42,257 nucleotides of DNA from Pseudomonas atagonensis (GTDB lineage Bacteria > Pseudomonadota > Gammaproteobacteria > Pseudomonadales > Pseudomonadaceae), in contig NZ_VXCA01000044.1 in the NCBI RefSeq assembly GCF_011369485.1, positions 152,588 to 194,844 on the forward strand, read 5' to 3'. Positions 19,701-29,315 of this stretch are shown piece after piece. Made by a program: the position numbers and the translations under genes. The notes under the pieces are model-generated. The model searched no databases. It was not told the origin of the DNA and saw only the letters and a list, made by a program, of their open reading frames with translations. Position 1 is the stretch's first letter, and each line of letters starts with the position of its first letter.

Positions 19701-20050
19701 GTCAGCTCGGGGTCAAGACGCTTTTTCCTCGCCACGGTACAGAAATTAACATTCGGATCGCCCCGAACTTTTTAAACCATCCGGCAATAAACCAGTACGT
19801 TCGAACAGGCTGGTCCGGTACGCCCGGCAGTGCGCTGGGCACATCGGTTTTACCTCCGCCGGGCACACGCCAGTTGATGTCCAGGACAGGCGTAATGTCC
19901 AACTACCTCTTCGGCAGTGCGCGATCTGGTAGTTTCGGTTTGTTTGTCACCTCTGACAACCTGCTCAGATTGTCTCCCGTCAATGCGATGTCTCTGGGGC
20001 CGGTGCCTGCCGAACCACCGGTGGCGCGTCATGAGGAGGAGGGCGATTGA
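16751..20050 (+). CDS. Modular beta-rich accessory protein of the Tc cluster
   Basis: This 1099-residue protein has no signal peptide and no recognised enzyme. After a charged N-terminus it carries an exact-frame tandem duplication of 33 residues (about 92-157, IARDGVFEP and repeat). From about residue 330 two module types alternate. One is Ig-like ('G-V-x-V-x-W', 'T-G-x-x-G-W-A-x-x-x-Y-x-P-x-x-A-G'). The other runs 'Y-x-I-x-V-x-x-P-x-G-S-x-L', then 'G-x-x-W-x-x-x-C', then 'F-x-L-x-L-x-x-x-x-L'. The last copy ends LLRLSPVNAMSLG. Similar modules, from memory, occur in other large Pseudomonas surface or toxin-associated proteins and in the C-terminal part of the TcA shell chain here. AAGG lies ten bases ahead of the ATG. 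It ends 23 bases from the convergent DUF58 gene. The role is unknown; binding or assembly is inferred from context. Confidence 0.65.
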   Translation: MAKQEERKGADLIEDGKFLKPEGVAWKPGKPPNHTAAIGSTQYLGDRIRIGRMQNNGWLEQHFELPTPRGEDARYVLTFLYQSTKWASSYQIARDGVFEPAEGFPLPSNGNVDEPEPMYFDPAKIARDGVFEPDEGFPLPSNGNVDEQEPMDFDPSQITRNLVPTSDDSAFGIRFRYPETEDPDDIGTLDVHGVSVRLYLGPLELRGFRIDDELFGGIPALYLCKGAMGDKTHKLSLLVADGNVWEGTEVALKGMDIAPPPGDFHCEPHLNNLQMIDRQWELFISPSMATDNFALQIQSKWDTDQEKLLTLVCNVGDYRVEVAEVFESAYDPIVGKQTVSVGLALISFYTKVMLEGCRMTFNDQERFSDERGRATFDFAPVEAGLRNVEVLIDSPYYASGIVQHSIPVKVLASNPFEDAQISLGGNAAYPLGEKTGYPHRGAHEYRIRVTAPPGSELLNYPVQLKWDGPSDVELRVTVEPPLPQYQQWQDGAVEWVLNCAEALEGEFRIGLQAERLLESSLQNTLSLAFNRYKWGEWREANRIPVLDDEETVRVKIQILAAETAETAETAEGVRGVLVNWLTPSGSRTTYTGLDGWAELIYKPEKAGADKLTAQIRNRGDDEDALIEKEFLFTAVQSNSWTEQVELSFSPANLVPDAPMDFYCLREKSLVLHLKPKPGSILLGQRIRLRWRDDKDPGLATFSPPVVEYQTLTAGGISWTMAAAGRSGWVELDFETDSLTENWQLSGRVVSENPLDDGVFVFDSTVLKQRDPYYPCLGANHTLEFLPNADAATTGLQVLLYKNNDQLTFGIKFVPGLDSNQFITVEGVKWAMDCTMAETAFDFTLRLGLSKPHIGPGGFFEFRIRHNRLMFSESRPPTILPVIDENEAAFVWYRVVSFYTGQPVHQVPVIYSFNGEETVVFSRHDGWTLFACKPKNVGDAVVEASLLNRYDNKIVSAQAITVKALENDFWQTDTVITVQESPEQSQLGVKTLFPRHGTEINIRIAPNFLNHPAINQYVRTGWSGTPGSALGTSVLPPPGTRQLMSRTGVMSNYLFGSARSGSFGLFVTSDNLLRLSPVNAMSLGPVPAEPPVARHEEEGD
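17024..17221 (+). repeat. In-frame 99-base tandem duplication
   Basis: Bases 17024-17122 and 17123-17221 are near-identical 99-base copies encoding 33 residues that start IARDGVFEP and end FDP plus two residues. They differ at about a dozen bases, mostly silent or D/A, Q/P and D/Y changes. The next residues (ITRN) look like the start of a degraded third copy. Confidence 0.95.
18431..18463 (+). repeat. 9-base tandem repeat (GCCGAGACT)n
   Basis: GCCGAGACT occurs three times in a row, followed by GCCGAG, giving the peptide AETAETAETAE between two modules of the accessory protein. A change in copy number would keep the frame, so it is likely a length-variable linker. Confidence 0.95.
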
Positions 20051-20073
20051 CAAGGACACGGGCGGATTGACCG

Positions 20074-21401
20074 TCACAGCGCGACGGCTTTCTTCCAGCT
20101 CAGGTATTGCGTCACCAGCCGGGCTCCGAGCTTTTCAGGTGGCGATTGCAGCGTAGCAATACCGTGGGCGTTCAAACGCTCATGGTATTGCGCACTTGAG
20201 TTCAGGTAATCGACGGCGCCGCAATAGGTCAGCGCTTCATCGAGTGTCTGCACCGGATGTTGGCGCATTCTGTCGAGCACGCTTTCACGCAGGCTGGCCA
20301 CCAACACTCGATGCTGCTGGCCCAGACGCTTCATCACCCCCAGCAGTTCTTCATCATCGTCATCGCGCAAATTCGTCACCACAACCACCAATGCTCGGCG
20401 CTTCTGTCGCGCCAGCAATTGACTGACCGCCGCCTGATAGTCAGGTGCACGTCGGCAACTGTCCAGGTCGTAGACCCCGTTGAGTAACACGTTGAGCTGC
20501 GCATTGCCCTTGGCCGGTGCGATAAAACGCGGCTGATCGCTGGCAAACGTGCTCAAGCCCACGGCGTCGCCCTGACGCAGGGCGACATAACCGAGCAACA
20601 AACAGGCGTTGAGCGCGTGATCGAAGTGCGACAGCTCGCCGTCCTGGCTGCGCATCTGTCGGCCGCAATCGAGCAGGAAAATGATTTGCTGATCACGTTC
20701 GTCCTGATATTCGCGGGCAATCGGTGTGCGTTGGCGGGCGGTGGCTTTCCAGTCGATCTGGCGCAGGCTGTCGCCTTCGCGAAACTCGCGCAGTTGATGA
20801 AACTCCAGACCCTGGCCGCGTCTTTGCCGCTGGCGGACACCGAGCTGGCTGAGCCAGTTGTCCACGGCGAGCAATTCACCGCCATAGAGCCGGGCGAAAT
20901 CCGGGTAGACGCGGGTGTGATCGGGCACCTCAAGCAGGCGTTTGCCCGACCACAAACCCAAGGGGCTCGGCAGGTTGATCTCGACGTGTGCAAAAGTGAA
21001 GTGGCCGCGCTTGAGTGGGCGTACCCGATAGCTGATCCGGCTGTACTGACCGGGTTGCAGTTCGACCTTCAATGGCAGGTTTTCTGTGGTCAGACCGTCC
21101 GGTACGTGATCGAACACTTCAATGTTCAACGGCTGGGCGAAATCATGGCTGACCTGCAGGTGCACCTCACCCCAGCGTCCCAGCGCCAGACTGCCGGGCA
21201 TTTGGCGGGTGATGTGCGGTGAAGGCAGGCGTTTGAGGCGAAGCGCATCGAGGATCGCCAATGCCAGCAGGGCGAGAAGCAAGCCCCAGTTGATCGATAA
21301 CAGGCTGGACGGCATCTCGACAGCCAGTGCCTGCAAACTGCCCAGCACAATGCCAATGGCCAGCAGCGCAGCCACCCAGATCAGCAGCAGGCGTGACGGT
21401 T

Positions 21402-21405
<4 letters not shown>
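20074..21405 (-). CDS. DUF58 (vWA-like) protein
   Basis: The 443-residue protein has two N-terminal membrane helices (about 6-22 and 36-55), a beta-rich cytoplasmic or periplasmic region, and the DUF58 core at about 199-223 (EFHQLREFREGDSLRQIDWK). A von Willebrand factor A-like fold follows, in which the metal-site motif is degenerate (DCGRQM in place of DxSxS). DUF58 proteins work with MoxR AAA+ ATPases as membrane-linked assembly factors. The start overlaps the moxR-type stop by four bases (ATGA), showing translational coupling. It is the last gene of the operon and is convergent with the Tc cluster, 23 bases away. Confidence 0.9.
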
Positions 21406-22448
<1,043 letters not shown>

Positions 22449-22672
22449 AAGTCAGTCACTTACCTAATCAGATTTTTTCCCACTCATTTTTTGAGCGGTG
22501 CGCAGTGAGTGGCTGCCAACTTACATCATTGCAATGCCATCGCACTCCTCATTTCTGCGCTCCATAGATGTGCAAGTTATTCCATGCCGGCCTCGGTTGG
22601 CATTCTCACGTCGACTTCTGGCAACGGAGGCTTCCTCTCATATCACGTTGATCACACCAACTGATTTTTCGT

Positions 22673-22710
22673 CTTGATCAAATCTTGAAAAATCCTGAAA
22701 TCTGTCTTGA
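22673..22710 (+). promoter_or_regulatory. Helically phased CTTGA direct repeats, possible response-regulator box
   Basis: CTTGA at 22673, CTTGA at 22684, CCTGA at 22694 and CTTGA at 22706 are spaced 10-12 bases apart. This is the pattern bound by OmpR/PhoB-type regulators, about 50-90 bases before the first efflux gene. The island's own AdeR-like regulator is the natural candidate. The rest of the 313-base gap (22449-22761) shows no gene; it must also hold the moxR promoter, which I could not place. Confidence 0.45.
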
Positions 22711-22761
22711 TGAAGAGCTTTTAGGATCACCTCGTTCGCCTATTTCGGACGTTGAGATCTA

Positions 22762-24225
22762 ATGCCTTTTAATCGCTCTGAACCACACCGTTTTCCATGG
22801 ATTCGGGTTGCTGCACTTGGGATTGCAATGGCAACGCTTGCCGGATGTTCTCTCGTTCCTCGATATGAGCGGCCTGAACTTCCGCTCCAAATGCTGACGG
22901 CCGCCACTGCGCGCGGGCAAGCAAGCGTTTCCTCTCTTACGTTGCTGTCCGAAGAGGAGACAGAACTTCTGGATAGCCTGGATCGCTCCGGCCAGCTCAA
23001 GCATCTGACTGTGCAGGCGCTTGAGTACAACCGCGACTATCGAGTCGCAACGCTGCGAGTGGAGCAGGCACGTGCTGAATATGGTATTGCAAACGCCAGC
23101 CGGCTGCCGGCGATTCAGGCTACCGGCACGCTTGAGCGTCAAGCGTTCAATGATCGCTCGCTTGACGATAAGTTCGGGCAGCGCTCCAGCATCGCGTCGG
23201 TCGGTATCAATGATTTTGAAATCGATTTTTTTGAGCGGATCAAAGCTCTTTCTAAAGCAGCACAGCATCAGTATCTGGCGACTGAGTCAGGTCAGCGAGC
23301 GGCGCGCAAGGCGCTGATTTCAGAGGTGGCACAGCGATTTTTGTTGATGCGCGCGGAGGCTGCCCGTCAAGAAAATACTGATGCGTTGTTAGAACACCGC
23401 AAGGAGCAGGCAGACCTCGCCAAACGTCAAGTCGACTCAGGCGCGCTCTCGAGGGAAGCGCTTGCGGCGGTCATGAGACTTCGTGCTCAGGCGCAACAAC
23501 AATCCCGCGAAGCGACCCTTCAGCTCGCGACTGCGCGCAACGCACTAGAGTGGGTCACGGGTTACAAATCACCGGTCAAAATCAATAGCGTTGTACTTGA
23601 TGCGCGGGATCAGGGTGAGGGCGAGGCGACCTGGTTAACCAACCTCGACTCAACAAAGTTGCTCGAGCGATTTGACGTGCATGCAGCGGAGGAGCAGCTC
23701 AAAGCGAACAATGCTTCGATCGGCGCGGCCAGAGCTGCCTTTTTCCCGTCAATAAGTTTGAGCACGTCTGCAGGTGTCGCCAGTGAACATCTGCACGACC
23801 TGTTTTCAGGCGGCACTGGCACTTGGCTCTTTGTTCCGCAAATCAATATTCCTCTATTTGATGGTGGTCGTATCCAGGCGAACCTTGATGTCGCCTTGGC
23901 TCGTAAGGACATTGGCGTAGCCAACTACGAAAAGGTCGTCCAGAACGCCTTCAGAGACATGGTGGATGGATTCGCTGAGCGTGATGCGCTCATGCACCGC
24001 ATTCGCAGCCAGTCGGCACTCAATGATCTCGCGCTGGATCAACTCGATATCCGAAAGGCTCAAGCAGCACTTGGTGATGCCAGCAAGCTCGATGAGTTAA
24101 CGGCACAGATTCAGACCATTGAGACCGGGCGGGCGCTGATTGATACCCAACTGGCCATCCAGTTGAACCTCCTGTCACTTTATCGGGTGCTTTACGGCGC
24201 CGACGCATCAGCCATCCCTTCTTAA
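22762..24225 (+). CDS. RND efflux outer-membrane factor (NodT/OprM family lipoprotein)
   Basis: The 487-residue protein has a lipoprotein signal ending TLAGC (Cys29). Two copies of the OEP helical-hairpin repeat follow: the first contains YNRDYRVATLRVEQARAEYG, and the pair is separated by the beta-barrel stretch (FEIDFFERIKALSKAAQHQY). This is the TolC-like channel that spans the outer membrane and docks with the adaptor and pump encoded downstream. It is the first gene of the operon, an uncommon position since the channel gene usually comes last. The upstream sequence has only a weak Shine-Dalgarno (GAG) before the ATG. Confidence 0.93.
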   Translation: MPFNRSEPHRFPWIRVAALGIAMATLAGCSLVPRYERPELPLQMLTAATARGQASVSSLTLLSEEETELLDSLDRSGQLKHLTVQALEYNRDYRVATLRVEQARAEYGIANASRLPAIQATGTLERQAFNDRSLDDKFGQRSSIASVGINDFEIDFFERIKALSKAAQHQYLATESGQRAARKALISEVAQRFLLMRAEAARQENTDALLEHRKEQADLAKRQVDSGALSREALAAVMRLRAQAQQQSREATLQLATARNALEWVTGYKSPVKINSVVLDARDQGEGEATWLTNLDSTKLLERFDVHAAEEQLKANNASIGAARAAFFPSISLSTSAGVASEHLHDLFSGGTGTWLFVPQINIPLFDGGRIQANLDVALARKDIGVANYEKVVQNAFRDMVDGFAERDALMHRIRSQSALNDLALDQLDIRKAQAALGDASKLDELTAQIQTIETGRALIDTQLAIQLNLLSLYRVLYGADASAIPS

Positions 24226-24243
24226 TCCCAAAAGGAACACCCT

Positions 24244-25059
24244 GTGAACTTCATAAATAATGGACTTGGCAAAGGTTTGATCACGACCCTGGTACTCAAT
24301 GGCGTGCTTTTCGCTGTTCACGCTCAAGCAGAGGAGCAAACCAGCATCTGGGGCGACACCACAGATGTGTCTTTTGGCCTGGGTGCCAGTTACACACCGC
24401 GTTACATGGGCTCGAAAAACTACACATCGGCCGTTCAGCCCATGCTGCGTGTAGAACGGGGAGTTTTCTTTCTCGATTCGGTCGACGGATTGGGAGTGCA
24501 GTGGCAATCGAACTCCGGTTTCAGTACCAGCGCTTCGGTGGGTTACGACTACGGTCGAGCTGACGGCGACAGCAGTTATCGCCATGGTTCAGAGGAACTC
24601 AAAGGGATGGGGGAGGTTCGTGGCGCTACCGTGCTGAACCTGAATGCCTCCCAGCAAATCACCTCTTGGTTGTCACTTAACGCGCAAGCCGAACTTCGCG
24701 TTGCAGGAGAAAAGCGTGGTGACCGGTACTCCTTTGGGTTTGAGAGCACCTTCCTCGACAGTGATCACGACAAGGTTACCTGGAGCGTTGATGGCCATGC
24801 AGGCAGCGGCCAATTTAACCAAACGTACTTCGGCGTAACGCAGGCTCAAAGCGCGACCTCTCGCTTCGCGTCCTACAAGGCTGATGAGGGTGTCTACGCC
24901 TATTCCACTGAACTGTCCTGGCTCCATGTGTTTGATGAACACTGGTCGACCACCGCCGGTATTGAACTTGTCCACTACACAGACCAGGTCAAGAACAGTC
25001 CGATCGTTAGCGACGATACGACTGCTACGAGCTACGTCGGTGTGAACTACATATTCTGA
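24244..25059 (+). CDS. MipA/OmpV family outer-membrane protein
   Basis: The 271-residue protein has a signal peptide with cleavage expected after AHAQA (residue 29). The mature barrel has alternating strands and ends in the aromatic residue F (VGVNYIF), as required for outer-membrane assembly. The family motif FGLGASYTPRYMGSKNY lies near the mature N-terminus. MipA/OmpV proteins were first described as scaffolds for murein enzymes and have since been linked to antimicrobial-peptide responses. The start is GTG with AAGGAA seven to eight bases ahead. It lies 18 bases after the OMF gene and 13 bases before the adaptor, so it belongs to the same operon. Confidence 0.9.
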   Translation: MNFINNGLGKGLITTLVLNGVLFAVHAQAEEQTSIWGDTTDVSFGLGASYTPRYMGSKNYTSAVQPMLRVERGVFFLDSVDGLGVQWQSNSGFSTSASVGYDYGRADGDSSYRHGSEELKGMGEVRGATVLNLNASQQITSWLSLNAQAELRVAGEKRGDRYSFGFESTFLDSDHDKVTWSVDGHAGSGQFNQTYFGVTQAQSATSRFASYKADEGVYAYSTELSWLHVFDEHWSTTAGIELVHYTDQVKNSPIVSDDTTATSYVGVNYIF

Positions 25060-25072
25060 GGTGGTAGTCAGC

Positions 25073-26191
25073 ATGATTTTTCAGTTGTTTGGAAGCGGCA
25101 GCCGCCGGTTCGCGCCAGTCATCCTGCTGGCTACTTTTGCCCTCAGTGCATGCACGCGTGAGGATCAACCACGTCCTGAGGTTCTGCGCCCGGTAAAAGT
25201 TGAAACTGTCACCTTGCTACCGCCAACAGGCTTGCAAGTGATAGGTACAGTGCGCGCTCCAAAGCGGGCGGATCTCTCCTTTGAAGTCGGCGGGGCACTT
25301 GATCAGCTTTTTGTCAGACCCGGTCAGGAAGTACGTAAAGGCGCAGTACTGGCGCAATTGGATCGCGAGCCTGCCGAACTCAAGCTGATTCAAGCCAAAG
25401 CCAGGCTCCGGGCGCAAAAGGCGCTCGTGCTACAAATGCGACAACTGCTTGAGAGCAATAAGCGTTTGTTGGAAGACGGCTCGGTGCCCAGAAAAGATGT
25501 CGAGCAGGCCGAAGCCGGTTATCAATCGGCACTGGCTGCGCGAGATATTGAGGATTCTGCCGTGAAACAGGCTCAACGCGAATACGCGTTGACTCGCTTG
25601 ACTGCCCCCTTCGATGGCCGTGTGGTGTCTCATGCGTATGAGCCACACACCCGGGTTTCTCCCGGCCAATCCGTTATCCAGATGATTTCTACCGGGCAAC
25701 AGAATGTTGTCGCTGAAATTCCCGTCGATCATGCCACGCGCCTGGCCGTGGGAAGTGAGGTGCCAGGTGTCGAGGACCGTCAGCCCGGTGCAACGCTCAA
25801 ACTGAAAGTGCACAGTATTTCTCCTGAGGCCAGGGGGGGCGTGATTCAGGAGGCTGAATTTGAAATCCTTTCGCAGCAACAAACGCGTCTGGTCGACGGA
25901 ACCACAGTATCCATACAGCTTGCCGCCAGCGAAACCCCGGTGGTGACACTGCCTCAGCAGGCCTTCCGGTTTTCTTCCGAAGAGGACGGCGCCGAGGTCT
26001 TCGTGTACGACGCCGAAACTGCTCAAGTCAAGCGTCGCGAAGTTGAACTGGCCGGTATCGAGGGTTCTCGCCTGATTGTCCGTGCAGGTCTTGCTCAAGG
26101 TGAACAGGTGGTAGTTGCAGGCGCTGCGTTTCTCACGGATAGCCAAGTCGTCACATTGTTCAAACCGATCGTCAGTAGCGGTGCCGAGTGA
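25073..26191 (+). CDS. RND efflux periplasmic adaptor (membrane fusion protein)
   Basis: The 372-residue lipoprotein (FALSAC, Cys27) has the usual MFP order: a split lipoyl half (SFEVGGALDQLFVRPGQEVRKG), a long coiled-coil hairpin, the second lipoyl half (RLTAPFDGRVVSHAYEPHTR), then beta-barrel and membrane-proximal domains. It links the inner-membrane pump to the outer-membrane channel. I start it at the ATG at 25073, with GAGG about ten bases ahead; the frame is open to a GTG at 25061, which overlaps that Shine-Dalgarno. The stop lies three bases before the pump start. Confidence 0.92.
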   Translation: MIFQLFGSGSRRFAPVILLATFALSACTREDQPRPEVLRPVKVETVTLLPPTGLQVIGTVRAPKRADLSFEVGGALDQLFVRPGQEVRKGAVLAQLDREPAELKLIQAKARLRAQKALVLQMRQLLESNKRLLEDGSVPRKDVEQAEAGYQSALAARDIEDSAVKQAQREYALTRLTAPFDGRVVSHAYEPHTRVSPGQSVIQMISTGQQNVVAEIPVDHATRLAVGSEVPGVEDRQPGATLKLKVHSISPEARGGVIQEAEFEILSQQQTRLVDGTTVSIQLAASETPVVTLPQQAFRFSSEEDGAEVFVYDAETAQVKRREVELAGIEGSRLIVRAGLAQGEQVVVAGAAFLTDSQVVTLFKPIVSSGAE

Positions 26192-26194
26192 TCC

Positions 26195-29100
26195 ATGAAC
26201 CTTACACGAAGCGCCATTGCGTCGAGCCGTCTGACGTTCGCCGTTGCAGTCATGATTCTTGTGAGCGGCATCCTGAGCTTTCTCAATTTTTCGTCGCAGG
26301 AAGAACCGTCAATCACTGTCCGTGAAGCCATGGTCATGGCCTCTATGGACGGGTTGAGCGTTGACCAGACGGAGCGTTTGCTCGCGATTCCTCTGGAAAC
26401 GAAGCTGCGTGAGTTACCAGAGATCAAGACAATCCAGTCAACCATTCGGTCGGGCAAGGTCTACACCCAGATCACTGCTTATGACAGCGTGGATAACCTC
26501 CCTGCGGTCTGGCAGCGGGTACGCAACAAGGTTAGCGAAACTGCTTCTGATTTTCCCGCAGGAGCGGATGCGCCGGTGGTTGACGATGAATACGGCAATG
26601 TGGCGGTAGCCACCATTGCTGTTACGGCCTCCGGGTTTACTACCCAAGAAATGCGCCAACCTATTGAAGCGTTGAGCAATCAACTGCGAAGTCTTGATGG
26701 CGTTGATCGCGTGTCGATAATTGGCTTGCCTGCGGAGCAGGTCTACATCGAGCTCAATAATCAACGCCTCTCCCAACTCGGCGTATCTCCTGGACAGATT
26801 GCCGATCAGCTGCGCAAGCGCAATGCGGTGGTTGCGGCGGGTGTCTCGATCGTAGGCGGCCAGAATGTCTCCATTCAGATCACGGGCACGCTGCAAGGGA
26901 GGGACGACATCAGTGAACTCCAGGTGTCTTTGCCCAGTGGCGGAACAATCGCGCTGGGAGAAGTGGCCAACATTCATTCCGGCCCTAAAGACTCACCGGA
27001 CAGCGCAGCCATTTTCCAAGGGCAAGATGCCATCGTCTTGGCCATTTCGATGGCATCTGGCAAGAACATCGAAGCTTTTGGTGCCTCGCTTCGAGAGCGA
27101 CTGGCGGAGCTTGAAAAAAGTCTGCCTGCCGGATTCGCTCTGCATGAAATCACATTTCAGGCCGATGTCGTTCACGACGCCATGAGTCGCATGAATCACG
27201 TGCTGCTGGAAACCATCGTCGCCGTCATGGCAGTGGTGGTTCTGTTCCTTGGCTGGCGTTCCGGAATGGTGGTCGGCGCGATTGTACCGCTGACGATTTT
27301 TGCAACGCTGATTGCTATGAGCTTCCTGGGTGTGCAGCTTCAGACTGTATCGATTGCCGCGATTATCCTGGCACTGGGGTTGCTGGTGGACAACGGTATC
27401 GTGATCGCTGAAGACATCGAACGTCGCCTGCATGCTGGCGAAGACCGGCGTCAGGCGTGCGAGGCGGCCGGGAGCACGCTCGCGCTTCCTTTGCTGACTT
27501 CTTCACTTGTAATCGTGTTGGCTTTTTCGCCGTTCTTCCTGGGCACGACAAGTACTAACGAGTATCTCCAGTCCCTGGCCATCGTGCTGGCATTGAACCT
27601 GTTGGGGTCCTGGCTTCTCAGTCTGACCGTGACGCCTCTACTGTGTTACTTGTTTGCCAGGGGGCCGGCTCAACTTAAAACAAATGAGCCGGGCGAAGAG
27701 TCAGCGTTCTACCGTACTTACAGGTCGCTCATTGGAACATTGCTCAATCACAAAACCTCTTTCATTGGCAGTATGGTCTTGTTACTGGGGCTGGCGACCG
27801 TCACGATCGTAAACGTGCCGTACGATTTTCTTCCGAAGTCTGACCGCAAACAGTTTCAGATCCCCCTCAGCCTTGAGCCCGGCACCGACTCGCGGAAAAC
27901 GCTGCAGCGCGTGCGGGAAATCAGCCATTGGCTGGGCAAGCAACAGCAGATCACTCAGAGCATCGGCTACGTCGCAGACGGCGGTCCTCGCATTGTCCTG
28001 GGGCTCAATCCACCACAACCCGGTCCGGAAGTGGCTTACTTCACCGTGAGCGTTGGTAAGGATGCAGATCTGGACGAAGTCATCGAGGATGTAGGGGCGT
28101 ATCTGCGATCACAGTACCCCGACATGCGAGCGCAGCCGCAACGGTTCTCGTTGGGTTCAACCGACACAGGGGTCGCAACCTACCGAATTTCAGGACCGGA
28201 TGTTGAAGAACTACGCAAACTGGCCAATCAGGTCGCCGATGTGCTCAGGTCATTGCCAGGCACCGTGAACATCAAGGATGACTGGGGGCCGGGCATCTCA
28301 CGGTTGGTGGTAAGAGTGGACCAGCAGAAAGCGCGGCTCAGTGGCATCAGCCGAGAAGACATCGCAACAGCGCTTCGGCTTCAGAACAGTGGCGTTCAGG
28401 CGTCTGTTGTGTATGACGGCTCGACCGCTGTTCCTGTGGTTTTCAAAACAGTGGCGCAAAGTTCCAGCGTCATCGATCTCGGGAGCACTTTGATCTATCC
28501 AGAGGGCAGGGGAAAACCTGTCCAGTTGTCGAGCATTGCACGAATTGACGTAGCGTTTGAGCCGGTGTTGATGATGCGCAGAGACAAGGTTCGCAGCATC
28601 ACGGTCACTGGGAGCAACCCTGCTTTGACTGCGACATCTGTTGTAGAGGCGCTTGCGCCGAAAATGGCTGGATTGCAGCTTGCGGCGGGATATCGGATCG
28701 ACCTGGGTGGCGAGATTGAAGATGCTGCCGACACAAACAATGCGTTGCTGATGTATTTGCCTCACGCATTCGTTGTAATGCTGTTGCTCTTTATCTGGCA
28801 GTTCAACTCGATACGCAAGCTCACCATCATCTTGCTCAGCGTTCCCTTCGCTCTGATCGGTGTGAGTCTGGCTTTGGTGATTACAGGTTATCCCTTCAGT
28901 TTCATGGCAACCTTTGGTGTACTTTCTCTGGCAGGGATCATCGTCAACAATGCCGTGCTTCTGCTTGAACGTATCGAGGTCGAACGCGAGGAAGGTCATT
29001 CGATCAAAGCCGCGACCGTCAACGCAGCGGTAAAACGTTTGCGGCCGATTGTCATGACCAAGTTGACTTGCATCATGGGTCTAGTACCGCTGCTGCTGTT

Positions 29101-29251
29101 TGGGGGGGCGCTGTGGGAGGGTATGGCCATCACGATGATTGGCGGTCTGGCCTTGGGCACATTGATCACTCTCGGATTGATTCCGGTGTTGTACGATTTG
29201 CTGTTCTCGACAATGCCTGAATGGATGCGTTCACGCCGGAGCAAAACCTGA
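26195..29251 (+). CDS. RND family efflux pump, inner-membrane subunit
   Basis: The 1018-residue protein has the HAE1/AcrB layout: TM1 at about 12-30, a large periplasmic loop, TM2-7, a second loop and TM8-12. The TM4 motif is GLLVDNGIVIAEDIE: the first relay aspartate is Asp399, but the position of AcrB Asp408 is Asn400. In TM10 the motif is AGIIVNNAVLLLERIE, with Asn918 where AcrB has Lys940. These substitutions are seen in other branches of the family (TriC/MdtBC-like and relatives), so they suggest a subfamily rather than a dead pump. The substrate cannot be told. It is probably a proton-driven exporter of amphiphilic drugs or envelope stressors. Confidence 0.93.
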   Translation: MNLTRSAIASSRLTFAVAVMILVSGILSFLNFSSQEEPSITVREAMVMASMDGLSVDQTERLLAIPLETKLRELPEIKTIQSTIRSGKVYTQITAYDSVDNLPAVWQRVRNKVSETASDFPAGADAPVVDDEYGNVAVATIAVTASGFTTQEMRQPIEALSNQLRSLDGVDRVSIIGLPAEQVYIELNNQRLSQLGVSPGQIADQLRKRNAVVAAGVSIVGGQNVSIQITGTLQGRDDISELQVSLPSGGTIALGEVANIHSGPKDSPDSAAIFQGQDAIVLAISMASGKNIEAFGASLRERLAELEKSLPAGFALHEITFQADVVHDAMSRMNHVLLETIVAVMAVVVLFLGWRSGMVVGAIVPLTIFATLIAMSFLGVQLQTVSIAAIILALGLLVDNGIVIAEDIERRLHAGEDRRQACEAAGSTLALPLLTSSLVIVLAFSPFFLGTTSTNEYLQSLAIVLALNLLGSWLLSLTVTPLLCYLFARGPAQLKTNEPGEESAFYRTYRSLIGTLLNHKTSFIGSMVLLLGLATVTIVNVPYDFLPKSDRKQFQIPLSLEPGTDSRKTLQRVREISHWLGKQQQITQSIGYVADGGPRIVLGLNPPQPGPEVAYFTVSVGKDADLDEVIEDVGAYLRSQYPDMRAQPQRFSLGSTDTGVATYRISGPDVEELRKLANQVADVLRSLPGTVNIKDDWGPGISRLVVRVDQQKARLSGISREDIATALRLQNSGVQASVVYDGSTAVPVVFKTVAQSSSVIDLGSTLIYPEGRGKPVQLSSIARIDVAFEPVLMMRRDKVRSITVTGSNPALTATSVVEALAPKMAGLQLAAGYRIDLGGEIEDAADTNNALLMYLPHAFVVMLLLFIWQFNSIRKLTIILLSVPFALIGVSLALVITGYPFSFMATFGVLSLAGIIVNNAVLLLERIEVEREEGHSIKAATVNAAVKRLRPIVMTKLTCIMGLVPLLLFGGALWEGMAITMIGGLALGTLITLGLIPVLYDLLFSTMPEWMRSRRSKT

Positions 29252-29315
29252 ATCAATAAGATAAACCTTGCCGCAGCAAATCAACGTTGCGGCGAGCAAT
29301 ACTCACGAGGCCTGT

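Noticed and set aside
22759..23268. 169-residue minus-strand frame at the start of the efflux channel gene
   Set aside because: The low-complexity cysteine/arginine composition and a strong sense-strand lipoprotein signal make it a shadow.
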